Assembly: GCA_002238645.1 (NCBI GenBank)
Contig: MPMT01000047.1
Span: 1 to 37,744 of the forward strand
Direction: 5' to 3'
Length of the DNA: 37,744 nucleotides
Source: Alphaproteobacteria bacterium bin52
Lineage (GTDB): Bacteria; Pseudomonadota; Alphaproteobacteria; Thalassobaculales; Thalassobaculaceae
Positions 19,492-27,946 of the stretch are shown in pieces (the first letter of the stretch is position 1; each line of letters begins with the position of its first letter). A program made the position numbers and the translations under genes. The notes under the pieces were generated by a model that saw nothing but the letters and a program-made list of their open reading frames with translations, was not told the DNA's origin and made no database searches.

Positions 19492-20574
19492 ATGAAGATC
19501 AGCACCGTGCGCACCCGTCACCTCCGCGCGCCGTGGACCGAACCGCCCCGGTTCGGACCGGTGGTACCGGAGACACGCGACATCCTGGTGGTCGAGGTCG
19601 AGACCGAAGACGGGATCACCGGCATGGGCTACCTGCTGCTGCTGCGCGGCGGCGTGCCGACCGTGACCGCCTGTCTGCACGAACTGGTCATTCCCGAGAT
19701 CGTCGGACGCGATGCCACCGACATCGAAGGCATCTGGCAGCACCTGTGGCGGCGCACCTACTGGATGGGCCGCATGGGGGTGACGGTCATGGCGCTCTCG
19801 GCGGTCGACATCGCACTGTGGGACGCGCTCGGCCGCAGGACCGGGCTGCCGCTGCACCGGCTGTGGGGCCATTGCAACGACTCGGTGCGCGCCTACGGCA
19901 GCGGCTGCTGGCGCGGCTACGGCCCAGAGGGCATGGTCGATCGGGCGCAGCGCTACGTTGCCGACGGGTTCGACGCCATCAAGATGCAGTGCGCCCACCT
20001 GTTCGACCGGCACCAGGACGTGCACAACGTCGCGCTGATGCGCGAGGCGCTCGGTCCCCGGGCCGAGATCATGATCGACTGCAACATGGGCTGGACCGCG
20101 GACGAGGCCATCGTCACCGGCAGGCAGTTCGAGGAGTTCGATCTCTACTGGCTGGAAGAGCCGGTGGTCTGCGAGGACTTCGCCGGCTACGCCCGCATCG
20201 CCGACGCGCTCGACCTCAGGATCGTCGGCGGCGAAAGCCACTTCACCCGGTTCGACCTGCGTCCGTTCTTCGAGCACCCGCGCATTCCGATCCTGCAGCC
20301 GGACGTCATGCGCGGCGGGCTGACGGAGCTGCGCAAGATCGCGACGGTCGCCGACACCTACGGCATGACCATCGCGCCGCACCTGTTCCCCGAACTCATG
20401 ATCCAGATCATGGCCTCGATCCCCAACCCGAGTTGGCTGGAATACGTCAACTGGATGGACGATGCCTGGATCGACCCGGTACTGCCGCATGCGGGGATGG
20501 TCACACCGCCGGAACGCCCGGGCCACGGCCTCGACTTCAGGCCGGACTTCCTCGCGGAATTCCAGGTCGGCTGA
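19492..20574 (+). CDS. Mandelate racemase/muconate lactonizing enzyme superfamily protein with K-x-Q motif
   Basis: This 360-residue enolase-superfamily enzyme has an N-terminal capping domain and a C-terminal TIM barrel. The Mg ligands are D196 (MIDCNMG), E222 (WLEEPV) and E248 (VGGESH). A His-Asp dyad typical of the mandelate-racemase subgroup is present as D271 (LQPDVMRGG) and H297 (IAPHLFPE), and E317 sits where the racemase has its electrophilic glutamate. At the usual K-x-K position it reads K164-M-Q166, so the second lysine base is replaced by glutamine. Members are sugar-acid dehydratases, racemases or epimerases; the change favours a one-base reaction such as dehydration, which is inference. 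ATG 19492 has GGGAGAAAG upstream. It ends 7 bases from the convergent FAD oxidoreductase. Confidence 0.92.
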   Translation: MKISTVRTRHLRAPWTEPPRFGPVVPETRDILVVEVETEDGITGMGYLLLLRGGVPTVTACLHELVIPEIVGRDATDIEGIWQHLWRRTYWMGRMGVTVMALSAVDIALWDALGRRTGLPLHRLWGHCNDSVRAYGSGCWRGYGPEGMVDRAQRYVADGFDAIKMQCAHLFDRHQDVHNVALMREALGPRAEIMIDCNMGWTADEAIVTGRQFEEFDLYWLEEPVVCEDFAGYARIADALDLRIVGGESHFTRFDLRPFFEHPRIPILQPDVMRGGLTELRKIATVADTYGMTIAPHLFPELMIQIMASIPNPSWLEYVNWMDDAWIDPVLPHAGMVTPPERPGHGLDFRPDFLAEFQVG

Positions 20575-20581
20575 CCGGGGA

Positions 20582-23014
20582 CTACCCGCGCAGCCTGAGA
20601 CCGTCGGGATCGAAGGGCGGGCGTTCGAGCACGACCGCCCGGTGCGCAAGACCAAGCAACGCAACATCGAAGACCGCACCGGCGGCCACATGGTCGGTGT
20701 CGATGAAGGCGAGCGCCAGCGAGGCGCCGGCGTGCCAGCTGTAGGCGCCGGAGCTCACCCGGCCGACGGCCGCTCCGCCGTCGGGCAGGAAGATCGGTTC
20801 GCCGTCGGCCGCATCCGCGGTGCCGGTCTCCACCTCGAGCATCACCAGCTTCTCGCGCGGCGCCCTGTCGCGCAGGCCCAGCCAGGCATCGCGGCCGAGG
20901 AACGCCGGCTTGTCGTCGCGGACCAGCCGTGCAAGCCCGACCTCGTGCGGCCAGTACTCCGGCGAATACTCGCGCCCCCAGCTTCCGTACCCTTTCTCGA
21001 CCCTGAGCGAGAGCAGCGCGCGCGAGCCGACAGGACGGACACCGAAATCCCCGCCCGCCTCGAGCAGGGCAAGGAACAGCTCCCGCTGGTCCTTCTCGGC
21101 GACGTAGATCTCCCAGCCGAGGTCGCCGCTGAAGGACATCCTCAGGCCGATCGCATCGAGCCCTCCCACCGTCATCTGCCGCGTGCGGGCGAACCCGAAG
21201 CTCTCGTTGGACAGGTCGGTGTTGGTCAGCCGCTGCAGGATCCTGCGGGAGTCCGGCCCGGCGAGATTGAACCCGGCAAGTTCGGCGCTGCGCGAGCGCA
21301 GTTCGACCTCCGGCGGCCTCGGCACCATGGCAAGCAGACGGCGGTGAAGCCCTTCTGCCGCGCCCGACCCGATCACCAGGTAGCGTTCCTCCTCCAGACA
21401 GGTGACGGTGAAGTCCGCGGCAACGCCGCCGCGCAGTCCGAGCACGGGGGTGAGGCAGGAGCGGCCCGGTTCGGCCGGGACCCGGTTCGCCACCACCCGG
21501 GGGAGCCAGTCCCGGGCCCCGGGGCCGCTGACCTCGTACTTGGCGTAGGTCGAGATATCGAGGATACCCGCCCGTTCGCGTAACGCCCTGCACTCCTCGC
21601 CGACCGGTTCGAACCAGTGCTGGCGTTCGAACCCGGCACTGTCGCGCGGGTCCACGCCGGGTCCGGCGTACCACAACGCATGTTCCCAGCCAGAATTGAG
21701 CCCGAACACCGCCCCGCGATCGCGCTGCTCGTCCCGGGCCGGACGCACGCGGACCGGCCGGCCCGCCTCGCGTTCCTCGTGCGGGAAGTGGATCCTGAAC
21801 CGGTTCGAATAGCAGTCGAGCGCCCTGGCCCGGACGAATTCCCTGGTGGTCCAGCCGTCGTAGCGCGCCACGTCCCACGGAAACAGGTCGAGCTCCGGCT
21901 CACCCTCGACGATCCACTGTGCGAGCACCTGTCCGAGGCCGCCGCACTGGCTGAAGCCGGGAATGATGCCGACGCAGCAGTAGTAGCCCGGAAGGTCCGG
22001 AACCGGGCCGAGCAGTGCAGCCGCATCGGGCGACCAGATCATCGGACCGTTGATGACCCGGCGGATCCCCGCGGTCTCGAGTGCCGGCACCCGTGCGCAG
22101 GCCCGCATCACGTTCTCGGATATCCGGTCGAGGTCGTCGGGGAACAGTTCGTGCCCGAAGTCCTGCGGCGTGCCGTCCTCGGCCCAGAACCGCCCGTCAC
22201 GCTCGTAGACCCCGACCAGGAGCCCCTGGCCTTCCTGGCGCAGGTAGTATTCGCCGTCCCGATCTGAGACCGAGGGCAGACGGCGGTCGAGGGCGGCAAC
22301 CTGGGGGATGGTTTCGGTCACGAAATACTGGTGCTCCATCGGGACCAGCGGCAGGTCGAGCCCGACCAGCGCACCGACTTCCCGCGCCCAGAGCCCTGCG
22401 GCATTGACCACCACCTCGGTCCGGATCATTCCCTTCGGCGTGACAACCTCCCAGCTGCCGTCACCCAGGGCCTGCGTGCCGGTCACGGGCGTGAAGCGAT
22501 GAATGACCGCCCCCCTGGCGCGGGCGGCTGCGGCGAAGGCCTGGGTGACGCCGGACGGATCGACGTTGCCGCCGTCGGGCTCGAACATCACGCAGCGGAT
22601 GTCGCCGAACTCGACCAGCGGGTGCATGTCCCGGGCCTCGGCGTGCGACAGTTCGTGGAACTCCACCCCGAAATAGCGCGCCTTGGCCGCCTGGATTCGC
22701 AGCTGGTGCTCGCGCTCGCGGGTCTGCGCCAGGTACAGCGCGCCCGGGCGGAAGATCCCGCAGCTCTGTCCGGTCTCGCGCTCGAGTTCGTCATAGAGTT
22801 GCATCGTGTAGTACTGGAGGCGCGAGATGTTGTTGGTATCGTGCAGTCCGTGGATGTTGGCCGCCGCGTGCCACGTCGATCCCGAGGTCAGTTCGTCGCG
22901 CTCGAGCAGCACGATGTCGTTCCAGCCCAGCCTGGCGAGGTGGTAGAGAATGCTGCATCCGACGACACCACCGCCGATGACAACGGCTCGTGCTTGGGAG
23001 GGCAGGTCGCTCAT
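20582..23014 (-). CDS. Second FAD oxidoreductase-aminomethyltransferase fusion (dimethylglycine/sarcosine dehydrogenase type)
   Basis: This 810-residue protein has the same architecture as the product at 8432-10849. The FAD Rossmann motif is VVIGGGVVGCSILYHLARLG and the presumed covalent flavin histidine is H49 in GSTWHAAAN. The oxidase domain runs to about residue 365, with FAO_M, GcvT and GcvT_C domains after it (about 430-800; ISTYAKYEVSGPGARDWLPR begins the folate-binding part). I chose ATG 23014 rather than an upstream in-frame start at 23071 because the flavin motif begins shortly after and GGAG lies upstream. It is divergent from the EamA transporter gene (116-base spacer). A substrate such as a dimethylated glycine, sarcosine or betaine derivative is likely, but not proven. 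Confidence 0.92.
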   Translation of the reverse strand: MSDLPSQARAVVIGGGVVGCSILYHLARLGWNDIVLLERDELTSGSTWHAAANIHGLHDTNNISRLQYYTMQLYDELERETGQSCGIFRPGALYLAQTREREHQLRIQAAKARYFGVEFHELSHAEARDMHPLVEFGDIRCVMFEPDGGNVDPSGVTQAFAAAARARGAVIHRFTPVTGTQALGDGSWEVVTPKGMIRTEVVVNAAGLWAREVGALVGLDLPLVPMEHQYFVTETIPQVAALDRRLPSVSDRDGEYYLRQEGQGLLVGVYERDGRFWAEDGTPQDFGHELFPDDLDRISENVMRACARVPALETAGIRRVINGPMIWSPDAAALLGPVPDLPGYYCCVGIIPGFSQCGGLGQVLAQWIVEGEPELDLFPWDVARYDGWTTREFVRARALDCYSNRFRIHFPHEEREAGRPVRVRPARDEQRDRGAVFGLNSGWEHALWYAGPGVDPRDSAGFERQHWFEPVGEECRALRERAGILDISTYAKYEVSGPGARDWLPRVVANRVPAEPGRSCLTPVLGLRGGVAADFTVTCLEEERYLVIGSGAAEGLHRRLLAMVPRPPEVELRSRSAELAGFNLAGPDSRRILQRLTNTDLSNESFGFARTRQMTVGGLDAIGLRMSFSGDLGWEIYVAEKDQRELFLALLEAGGDFGVRPVGSRALLSLRVEKGYGSWGREYSPEYWPHEVGLARLVRDDKPAFLGRDAWLGLRDRAPREKLVMLEVETGTADAADGEPIFLPDGGAAVGRVSSGAYSWHAGASLALAFIDTDHVAAGAVFDVALLGLAHRAVVLERPPFDPDGLRLRG

Positions 23015-23130
23015 TGGGACGGCTCCGGGAGTGTGGACGGCACGGTGCGGGGCAAGCATATACGTGGACACGCCGGTACGCGAAAGACCCGACCGCGAGC
23101 CCCCTCGCCGTACCGGTACGGAGTGACCCG

Positions 23131-24006
23131 GTGATCCAGACCATCAGCCAGAAACCGCTCGCGGCCGTGGGCATGTTCTCGCTGGCCATCCTGCTGATCG
23201 CGGTAGTCGACACCACCTGCAAGGCGTTCACCGACGAGTTGCACGCCTTCCAGCTGGTCTGGGGGTACTTTCTCGGGGTGGCGATCACGGTCACCGGCTA
23301 CTTCACGGCGCGCCGGCAGCGGCTGGGGGTTCTGTTCGCAACCCGGCGCCGGGCGCTGCAGATCTGCCGCCCGGCGCTGCTGGCCGGCTCGGTTTCGACG
23401 CTGTTTCTCGGGCTCACCTACCTGCCGATCGCGGAGGTCACCGTCATCGGCTTCACCGCCCCGCTGTTCATTACGGCATTATCGGTGGTGATACTCAAGG
23501 AGCGGGTCGGGCCGCACCGCTGGGCGGCCGTAGCGGTCGGGCTCGGCGGCGTGCTCATCGTCGTGCAGCCCGGTGGCGCGCTGTGGCACTGGTACTCGAT
23601 CATGCCGCTGGTCAGCTCCATGTTCTTCGCCATGTTCCAGATCGTCACCCGGATGCTGGCGCGGACCGAGTCGAGCGACACCACCCTCGTCCATACCGGG
23701 CTCGGAGCGTTGTTCTGGACCAGCCTGCTGGCGCCGCTGGTATGGACGCAGCCCAGTGCGCACCACTGGCTGGTGTTCCTCGGCACAGGGTTTCTCGGTG
23801 CGTTCGCCCACATGCTGGTGATCGCGGCATTCCGCCGCGGCGAGGCGTCTCTGATCGCGCCCTTCAACTACACCAAGCTGGTCTGGGTGGTCATGCTCGG
23901 CTACCTGGTCTTCGGCGACATCCCGCATCCGGAAACCTGGATCGGGTCGGCAGTGATCGTCGCCGCCGGCTGCTACGTGCTCTACCGCGAGCGGCGCCGG
24001 CAGTGA
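23131..24006 (+). CDS. EamA-family (drug/metabolite) transporter
   Basis: This 291-residue inner-membrane protein has about ten hydrophobic helices arranged as two EamA repeats (first about 12-142, second about 155-285). Typical sequences are FLGLTYLPIAEVTVIGFTAP and the closing LVFGDIPHPETWIGSAVIVAAG. Members export metabolites or amino acids. GTG at 23131 is preceded by GGAG about 8 bases away; the frame stays open to 22990 but that extension is charged and lies in the divergent spacer. It is convergent with the acyl-CoA dehydrogenase gene with a 4-base gap. Substrate is unknown. Confidence 0.87.
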   Translation: MIQTISQKPLAAVGMFSLAILLIAVVDTTCKAFTDELHAFQLVWGYFLGVAITVTGYFTARRQRLGVLFATRRRALQICRPALLAGSVSTLFLGLTYLPIAEVTVIGFTAPLFITALSVVILKERVGPHRWAAVAVGLGGVLIVVQPGGALWHWYSIMPLVSSMFFAMFQIVTRMLARTESSDTTLVHTGLGALFWTSLLAPLVWTQPSAHHWLVFLGTGFLGAFAHMLVIAAFRRGEASLIAPFNYTKLVWVVMLGYLVFGDIPHPETWIGSAVIVAAGCYVLYRERRRQ

Positions 24007-24010
24007 CCGG

Positions 24011-25177
24011 TCAGTACGATCTCGGCAGTCCGAGGACCCGTTCCGCGAGGAAGCTCAGTACGAGTTGCGGACTAACCGGCGCAATTCGCGCGATCATGAT
24101 TTCCCTGAGGTAGCGTTCGACCTGGTACTCGCTCGCGTAGCCGAACCCGCCGTGGGTCATCACCGCGGTCTGACAGGCCTCGAACCCGGCCTCGGCGGCG
24201 AGGTACTTGGCGGCGTTGGCCTCTGCCCCGCAGGGCTGTCCGCCATCGAACAGCCACGCGGCCTTCTGCATCATCAGGTTCGCCGCCTCGAGTTGCGCCC
24301 AGCACCGGGCGAGCGGGTGCTGGATGCCCTGGTTCTGGCCGATCGGGCGGCCGAACACCCGGCGGTCGGCGGCGTACCGCGAGGCCCGGTCGACCGCGAC
24401 GCGACCGATGCCGACGGCCTCAGCGGCAATCAGGATCCGTTCCGGGTTGAGGCCGTGCAGGATGTAGCGGAAGCCCTTGCCCTCCTCGCCGATCCGGTCC
24501 TCGGCCGGCACCTTGAGACCGTCGATGAACAGCATGTTGCTGTCCACCGCCTTGCGGCCCATCTTGTCGATCTCGCGGACCTCGACGCGCGAGCGATCGA
24601 GGTCGGTGTAGAACAGCGTCATCCCTTCGGTCGGCTTCTCCACCTCCTCGAGTTCGCTGGTCCGCGTCAGGATCAGCATCTTGTCCGCCACCTGGGCCGT
24701 CGAGATCCAGATCTTGTTCCCGTCGATGACGTAGCCGTTGCCTTCGGGCCGGGCCCGGGTCCGCAACCGGGTGGTATCCAGGCCAACATCGGGTTCGGTG
24801 ACCGCGAAACAGGCCTTTTCCCGGCCCTCGATCAGGGGCGGTAGGAACCGGCGGCGCTGATCCTCGGTGCCGAACAGCTCCACCGGCTTCAGGCCGAAGA
24901 TGTTCATGTGCAGGGCTGATGCGCCGCTCAGCGCCGCCCCGGACTCCGCGACCGCCTGCATCATCAGCGCCGCCTCGGTGATGCCGAGACCGGCGCCGCC
25001 GTAGGCCTGCGGCATGGCGATACCCAGCCAGCCATCACTGGCGAAGGCCCGGTAGAAGTCCTCGGGGAACCCTCCGTCCCGGTCGCGCTCGAGCCAGTAG
25101 GCGTCGTCGAAGCGCCCCGCGATCCGCAGGATGGTCTCGCGAATGGTCTGCTGGTCTTCGGTCAGGCAAAACTGCAT
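24011..25177 (-). CDS. Acyl-CoA dehydrogenase, catalytic base at the isovaleryl/long-chain position
   Basis: This 388-residue flavoprotein introduces a trans-2 double bond into an acyl-CoA. Family blocks are present: N-terminal helical domain, beta domain with CFAVTEPDVGLDTT (about 123-136) and GNKIWISTAQVADKMLIL (about 153-170), and the C-terminal helical domain with the MTHGGFGYASEYQVERYLRE block. The usual C-terminal catalytic glutamate (YEGTSQ-type loop) is missing: the equivalent stretch reads IARIAPVSPQL. A glutamate, E246, occurs in HGLNPERILI, which aligns with the alternative catalytic base of isovaleryl-CoA and long-chain acyl-CoA dehydrogenases. It is the last gene of the operon; its ATG shares one base with the stop of the Nudix gene (TGATG). 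Confidence 0.92.
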   Translation of the reverse strand: MQFCLTEDQQTIRETILRIAGRFDDAYWLERDRDGGFPEDFYRAFASDGWLGIAMPQAYGGAGLGITEAALMMQAVAESGAALSGASALHMNIFGLKPVELFGTEDQRRRFLPPLIEGREKACFAVTEPDVGLDTTRLRTRARPEGNGYVIDGNKIWISTAQVADKMLILTRTSELEEVEKPTEGMTLFYTDLDRSRVEVREIDKMGRKAVDSNMLFIDGLKVPAEDRIGEEGKGFRYILHGLNPERILIAAEAVGIGRVAVDRASRYAADRRVFGRPIGQNQGIQHPLARCWAQLEAANLMMQKAAWLFDGGQPCGAEANAAKYLAAEAGFEACQTAVMTHGGFGYASEYQVERYLREIMIARIAPVSPQLVLSFLAERVLGLPRSY

Positions 25178-26007
25178 CACGACGATCCCTGGCTGGCTGG
25201 TGGCGGCTGGTCGGACGCGGAGTAGTCGACCACGGTCTCGGAAATGCCGTAGCCGGCCTCGATCGGGATCTTCAGGTGCCGCTTGCCGTCGATCTCCCGG
25301 ACATCGGGCTGCACGGTCACCACCGGGGTGGCGGCCGCGGTGTGCACCGCCTCGTCGGCGGTTGCCGAGCCCGCCACCTTGCGCAGGTTCATCCGGGTCG
25401 GAAACACCACCCGGCGCAACCCGGCCTCGGCCTCGGCGATGGCCGTTTCCGGGCGGATCCACAGTGTCTCCAGCGTCTCCCAGCCATCGTGCAGGGCAAG
25501 CTGGCCGCGAGGAGCGCGCGCAACCAGGAAGTGGGTGTCGAAGCGGCGTCGCCCACCTTCCGGCGTGATCCAGTGTGCGAACCGCACCAGCCGGTCACTG
25601 GCGATCTCGAGCCCCTCCGCTTCGGCGATGTCGAGCAGGCTCACCGAACCGTCCAGCAGGCCGGCGCGGTAGCGGGCGCTGATCCTTCTCGTCCTGTCGC
25701 TGCCGATCAGTTCGCTTGCGCCGGGTTCGCGGGCGAACAGCAGGTTCGCCTCCTCGAACACCTCGCGGACCCCGGCCACCCTGATTGCACGTTCGTCGTC
25801 GGGCACGCCCCCGCCCAGCGCACAACGCCCGGCGCGAACCACCTCGTGGTCCGCACGGTCGACCTTGCCACCCGGAAACAGCAGGGCGCCGGCGGCGAAG
25901 TCGGCCTTGTGCGTGCGCTGCACCATCAGCACCTCGATCCCCTGTTCGGTATCCCTGAGCGCCATCACGGTCGCGGCCGGAACCGGTGTCACGGGGCGTG
26001 CGGTCAC
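25177..26007 (-). CDS. Nudix hydrolase with split Nudix box (NUDT19-like)
   Basis: This 276-residue Nudix protein has its core at ALLFPGGKVDRADHE and VAGVREVFEEANLLF. The G-x5-E half and the RE-x2-EE half of the Nudix box are separated by about 35 extra residues, as in the NUDT19 family, whose characterised members hydrolyse CoA diphosphates. Catalytic R-E-x-x-E-E is intact. I chose the GTG at 26007 because it overlaps the TGA of the crotonase gene (GTGA). It lies among acyl-CoA genes, which fits a role in cleaving CoA or a toxic CoA ester, but this is inference. An in-frame start further up (26337) would lie inside the crotonase gene. Confidence 0.88.
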   Translation of the reverse strand: MTARPVTPVPAATVMALRDTEQGIEVLMVQRTHKADFAAGALLFPGGKVDRADHEVVRAGRCALGGGVPDDERAIRVAGVREVFEEANLLFAREPGASELIGSDRTRRISARYRAGLLDGSVSLLDIAEAEGLEIASDRLVRFAHWITPEGGRRRFDTHFLVARAPRGQLALHDGWETLETLWIRPETAIAEAEAGLRRVVFPTRMNLRKVAGSATADEAVHTAAATPVVTVQPDVREIDGKRHLKIPIEAGYGISETVVDYSASDQPPPASQGSS

Positions 26008-26813
26008 AACGGGCTCTCCCCGGAGAACTTCGGCGTACGCTTCTCGAGGTGGGCCTCCAGCCCCTCGCGGGCGTCGGGGCCGGTAAAGCCGAGCATCTCG
26101 AGTGCGGTCGAGGCATCGAAGGCCGGGCCCGCCATCCGGTACCAGTTGTTGAGCGCGTACTTGGTCCAGCGGATGGCGCCCTGGGCGCCCTCGGCCAGCG
26201 AGACCGCGGTCTCGAGCGCCCTGTCCTGCAGTTCGTCGTCGGGCACGCACAGGGACACCAACCCGATCCGTTCCGCCTCCCGGCCATCGATCGGCCGGCA
26301 GGTCAGCAGCAGGTACTTGGCCTTGGCCATGCCGCACAGCAGCGGCCAGTTGATCACCGCGCTGTCGCCCGCCGCGACACCGAGCCGGGTATGGCCGTCG
26401 ACGATCCGCGCCCGTTCACCGGCAATCGAGATGTCGGCAAGCAGGCCGGCGACCAGGCCGGCCCCGACGGCCGGGCCGTTGATGGCCGAGATGATCGGGC
26501 GCGAACAGTTGATCACGTTGTAGACCAGGTCGCGGGCCTCCTTCCAGGCGCGCGCGCGCGCCTCGTGATCATCGATGATGGAGCGGATCATCCCGAAGTC
26601 GCCGCCGGACGAGAACGCCTTTCCGGCGCCGGTGAGGATCACCGAGTTGATCGAACTGTCGGCGTCGATGTCGCGCCAGACATAGGCCAGCTCGCGGTGC
26701 CCGGTCTCGTCGAGCGAGTTGTAGGTCTCGGGGCGGTCGAAGGTAATGCGCAGCACCTTGTCCGCCGGGCGGTCGAACCTGAGTTGCCGGTACTGTGAAG
26801 GATCAAGCGTCAT
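26004..26813 (-). CDS. Crotonase-superfamily protein lacking both hydratase glutamates
   Basis: This 269-residue protein has the crotonase fold: the oxyanion-hole segment GKAFSSGGDFG and the NGPAVGAGLVAGLLADISIA block are intact. In rat enoyl-CoA hydratase the two catalytic glutamates E144 and E164 lie 20 residues apart. Aligning the conserved D127 here places V121 and H141 at those positions, so neither base is present. D150 in VAAGDSAVINW is a possible alternative polar residue. Crotonase relatives with different chemistry (dehalogenase, hydrolase, isomerase, ring-opening hydrolase) also move these residues. The gene overlaps its neighbours by 4 bases at both ends (ATGA with the dehydratase upstream, GTGA with the Nudix gene downstream). 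Confidence 0.9.
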   Translation of the reverse strand: MTLDPSQYRQLRFDRPADKVLRITFDRPETYNSLDETGHRELAYVWRDIDADSSINSVILTGAGKAFSSGGDFGMIRSIIDDHEARARAWKEARDLVYNVINCSRPIISAINGPAVGAGLVAGLLADISIAGERARIVDGHTRLGVAAGDSAVINWPLLCGMAKAKYLLLTCRPIDGREAERIGLVSLCVPDDELQDRALETAVSLAEGAQGAIRWTKYALNNWYRMAGPAFDASTALEMLGFTGPDAREGLEAHLEKRTPKFSGESPL

Positions 26814-27946
26814 GGTCGCTCCATTGATCTGCGCCGTGGCAGCCTGGCCACGGCGGTCCCCGTGACCGAGAGTTCCCCGTCCTGGTTGCGTGCTTCCTGG
26901 GCGATTCTGACCAGGCCCTCTCCGTTACGCTCGAACCGGTCGGTCACCGTGGCGTTGATGAACAGGGTGTCGCCTTCCGGATTGTGACGACGGATCCGGG
27001 CCGACGACTTGACCAGGAAGCCTGTGTCCCCCATCCAGTTGGTGATGTGGTGCGTCATCCAGGAACAGCGTTCGGGCCCGTAATCATAGGCTCCCGGCGC
27101 GCCGACCGCACGTGCAAACTCCGGTTCCCAGTGAACCCGTTCCGGGCAGTCGGGGATGTTGAACCGGTTGGCGATACCAAGACCCGGATGCCGGCTGACC
27201 TGGCGCCACGCCAGCTTGTTCGCCCGGATGTAGAGCCCGCCCCAGCCCTGGGCGTAGGCGATGAAGCCGGTCACCGTCATCGGACCCTTGACCATGCTCG
27301 GCAGGGCGTCGCCGACGGCGGTGTCCTCGTACCAGCGAGGGGTCGCACCGCGGATCTCCTCGGCGGCATACAGCGCGAAGATCCGCTCGAGCTCCTCGTC
27401 GTCGTAGCGCCTCTCGCCTTCGAGACCGGCGTATTTCGTCCCGCTTTCGCGCGCCGTGTCGCGCTCCGTGCGGAAACACCAGCTGTCGCATTCGGCAACC
27501 AGCAGTCCGTCCTGGTTGAAGAAGTCGACGTGATAGATCTGGCGGATCGCACGGCCGGCGAACCGGGTCGTGTGTTCGACCAGGTCCTTGAGCCGGGACT
27601 CGGTGGTGATCTCGTCGTTTCGCCGCACCGGGTGGTGCCAGGTCCAGTCGGCGCCGGCCCACATGGCGTGGACGCCGGGCAGGCCGCCGACGTAGCCCGA
27701 CGCGATCCGGCTGGTCGCGAACAGGAACGACGGTGGAGCGATGATACCGCCGTGGCACGAGCCCCGGGCATAGTCGGGATCGCACCACAAAGGGTTGTCG
27801 TCACCGATTCCGTGGGCGTAGTGGCGGATGGCGTCACGCGTGGCTTCGTGGCACCACGGTTCCGGGTCCCGCGAGATCCGCACGCCGATCCGCTGGCGAA
27901 GCTGCGCAAGCGCCTCGTCCGTGATCCTCGGAAACCTGCCGGTCAT
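26810..27946 (-). CDS. Two-hot-dog acyl-CoA dehydratase (FAS1-like/MaoC)
   Basis: This 378-residue protein consists of two hot-dog halves. The N-terminal FAS1-like dehydratase half (about 1-160) carries HYAHGIGDDNPLWCDPDYA, a variant of the (R)-hydratase motif GDxNPLH in which the histidine position is tryptophan, and CHGGIIAPPSFLF. The C-terminal half (about 200-370) resembles MaoC. Related enzymes hydrate or dehydrate unusual CoA esters such as mesaconyl-CoA. It overlaps the adenylating enzyme upstream and the crotonase downstream by 4 bases each, so all are translationally coupled. The substrate is unknown. Confidence 0.88.
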   Translation of the reverse strand: MTGRFPRITDEALAQLRQRIGVRISRDPEPWCHEATRDAIRHYAHGIGDDNPLWCDPDYARGSCHGGIIAPPSFLFATSRIASGYVGGLPGVHAMWAGADWTWHHPVRRNDEITTESRLKDLVEHTTRFAGRAIRQIYHVDFFNQDGLLVAECDSWCFRTERDTARESGTKYAGLEGERRYDDEELERIFALYAAEEIRGATPRWYEDTAVGDALPSMVKGPMTVTGFIAYAQGWGGLYIRANKLAWRQVSRHPGLGIANRFNIPDCPERVHWEPEFARAVGAPGAYDYGPERCSWMTHHITNWMGDTGFLVKSSARIRRHNPEGDTLFINATVTDRFERNGEGLVRIAQEARNQDGELSVTGTAVARLPRRRSMERP

